53,037 bases of DNA from JASHVB01 sp049522565 (lineage in GTDB: Bacteria > Pseudomonadota > Alphaproteobacteria > Acetobacterales > Acetobacteraceae): positions 1 to 53,037 of the forward strand of contig JBEKNT010000004.1 of NCBI GenBank assembly GCA_049522565.1. The letters run 5' to 3'. The position numbers were made by a program, and so were the translations under genes. Under the pieces are notes generated by a model. The model was given only the letters and a program-made list of their open reading frames with translations, had not been told where the DNA came from and ran no database searches. Below are positions 51,643 through 53,037 of this stretch, in pieces (position 1 is the stretch's first letter; each line of letters starts with the position of its first letter).

Positions 51643-52947
51643 ATGGACATCGGTCTGGAAATCCTGATCATCCTGCTGCTGATCCTGCTGAACGGGGTGT
51701 TCGCGATGAGCGAGCTGGCCCTGGTCTCGGCACGTCGCGCCCGGCTCGCGGTGCTGGAGCGCAAGGGCCTCGCCGGTGCGGCCACGGCGCGCCGGCTGGC
51801 CGACGACCCGCAGCGCTTCCTCCCCACCGTGCAGGTCGGCATCACCCTGGTCAGCGTGTTCACCGGCGTGTTCGGCGGCGCGCGAATCGCCTCGCATCTC
51901 GAGGTGTGGCTGACACGTTTCCCGACGCTGGCACCGGTCGCCGGGACGCTGTCGCTGACGCTCGTGGTGGTGGTCACCACATACCTGACGCTGGTGCTGG
52001 GCGAACTGGTGCCGAAGCAGCTCGCGCTGCGCCGGCCGGAACACATTGCGGCCCGGCTGGCCGGGCCGATCGCCTGGTTGTCGCGGGCCGTCGGCCCGAT
52101 TGTCTGGTTGCTCGGCATATCCTCGGCGCTGGTACTGCGCTCGTTCGGCCTGCAACGCGCCGCGCCGCAGGTGGTGACCGAGGAGGAACTCAAGGCGCTG
52201 GTCGCCGAGGGCGCGCAGGCCGGCGTGCTGGAGACCGAGGAGCGCGACATGATCGAGCGCGTGCTGCGCCTGGCCGACAAGCCGGTGCGCGCCATCATGA
52301 CGCCGCGCACCGAGCTGGCCTGGATCGACCGCACCGACCCGGTGGCGGAGATCGTCGCCACGCTGAAATCCGCGCCGCACTCGCGCTTCGTGGTGTGCGA
52401 CGGCTCGGTGGACAACGTGGTCGGCGTGGTGCAGGCGAAGGACCTGCTGGACCGCCTGCTGGACGGCGGCACGCTGTCGGTGGCGGCGGCCTTGCGCCAG
52501 CCGATCGTGGTGCCCGATACGGTGACCGCGCTCGACGCGCTGGAGCGGCTGAAGGCGGACCCGCTCGGCATGGCGCTGGTGCTGGACGAGTACGGCAGCC
52601 TGGAGGGCGTGGTGACCGCGGCCGACGTGCTGGAGGCGATCGTCGGCGAGCCGACCGACGTGGCCGAGCAAGCCGGCGACCCCGGCACGCCCGGGGAGGG
52701 CGCCCTGGTGCTCGATGGCCTGATGCCGGTGGACGAGGCGAAGGTGCGCCTGGCGCTGCCCGACCTGCCGGCCGAGGGCACCTACCATACCCTGGCCGGC
52801 CTGCTGCTGGCGCTGCTGCGCCGCGTGCCGCGCGCCGGCGACCGCATCGTGTTCGCCGGCTGGCGCTTCGAGGTGCTGGAGATGGACGGCCGCCGGGTGT
52901 CCAAGGTGCGCGCCAGCCGCGAGCCGGTGGTGGCGGAGGCGGGGTAG
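51643..52947 (+). CDS. CorC/HlyC-type (CNNM) transporter-like protein with CBS pair
   Basis: A 434-residue protein. The N-terminal CNNM transmembrane domain starts EILIILLLILLNGVFAMSE and contains LVLGELVPKQLALRRPE. The CBS pair follows, with the typical RAIMTPRTELAWID and VVGVVQAKDLLDRLL, then the second CBS (GMALVLDEYGSLEGVVTAAD). The CorC_HlyC domain ends near RRVSKVRASRE. Such proteins are linked to magnesium or cobalt homeostasis. Name-sharing with hemolysin C does not imply a toxin. Confidence 0.93.
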   Translation: MDIGLEILIILLLILLNGVFAMSELALVSARRARLAVLERKGLAGAATARRLADDPQRFLPTVQVGITLVSVFTGVFGGARIASHLEVWLTRFPTLAPVAGTLSLTLVVVVTTYLTLVLGELVPKQLALRRPEHIAARLAGPIAWLSRAVGPIVWLLGISSALVLRSFGLQRAAPQVVTEEELKALVAEGAQAGVLETEERDMIERVLRLADKPVRAIMTPRTELAWIDRTDPVAEIVATLKSAPHSRFVVCDGSVDNVVGVVQAKDLLDRLLDGGTLSVAAALRQPIVVPDTVTALDALERLKADPLGMALVLDEYGSLEGVVTAADVLEAIVGEPTDVAEQAGDPGTPGEGALVLDGLMPVDEAKVRLALPDLPAEGTYHTLAGLLLALLRRVPRAGDRIVFAGWRFEVLEMDGRRVSKVRASREPVVAEAG

Positions 52948-53008
52948 GGCGACGCCCGGTCGTCGCCGCGCGCCGGAGATGAAAACGGCGGAGACGTCGC
53001 GACTGCCG

Positions 53009-53037
53009 TGCCAACCCGTCATGCCGGCCTCCGCCGG
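53009..53037. repeat. Palindromic repeat cut by the window end
   Basis: CGTCATGCCGGCCTCCGCCGG begins the same type of hairpin (ATGCCGGC-CTCC-GCCGG...) as the element inside the antitoxin gene at 8088-8170. The rest lies beyond the window. Confidence 0.65.

Overview
This is a high-GC alphaproteobacterial chromosome segment. The fatty-acid gene order fabD-fabG-acpP-fabF-mltG, the lineage-typical palindromic repeats and the style of the RND pumps suggest Rhodospirillales, perhaps Acetobacteraceae; the family-level guess is inference. No rRNA or tRNA gene was recognised.

Positions 1-16219: an MdtABC-type multidrug efflux locus (outer-membrane factor, MdtA-like adaptor, then two large permeases, MdtB-like and MdtC-like). 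It is split between adaptor and permeases by a roughly 5.5 kb accessory island (about 4122-9700). The island holds an orphan HigA-like antitoxin, a predicted short RNA, a stand-alone reverse transcriptase convergent with a SLATT-family membrane effector gene (a probable anti-phage RT system), a resolvase remnant, a ribbon-helix-helix antitoxin carrying an in-frame palindromic repeat, PIN and NYN RNase fragments, and an intact Phd/PemK toxin-antitoxin pair.

Positions 16220-24286: a low-GC HNH nuclease-like gene lodged in a hicB remnant, a luciferase-like monooxygenase, a miniature inverted-repeat element, a VWA-like protein, and the minus-strand operon fabD-fabG-acpP-fabF-mltG.

Positions 24428-32700: a type I secretion cassette (HlyB-like ABC exporter, HlyD-like adaptor, a signal-bearing 252-residue protein, and a secreted repeat protein), joined by ATGA overlaps. 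The repeat protein carries exact 189-bp tandem repeats built of nonapeptides that look like degenerate RTX units. It is broken by a probable Trp-to-stop change and then by an IS5/IS427-type element inserted at CTAG. Removing the IS and one copy of CTAG restores the reading frame to a stop at 32333.

Positions 33088-37832: the ketodeoxyuronate genes kdgT-kduI-kduD (minus strand), an NTF2-like protein, a cupin, a cluster of palindromic repeats and thiM.

Positions 38132-53037: a KdpD/KdpE-like two-component pair; a convergent minus-strand efflux operon (adaptor, CzcA/CusA-type pump, outer-membrane factor) ending in a response regulator whose receiver lacks the phospho-acceptor Asp; a BBP2-type porin; small secreted, coiled-coil and DUF3429 proteins; a CorC/HlyC-type CBS protein; and a palindromic repeat cut by the window end.

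Start sites were chosen by ribosome-binding-site spacing and family length. Family names come from motif recognition, not from database searches.
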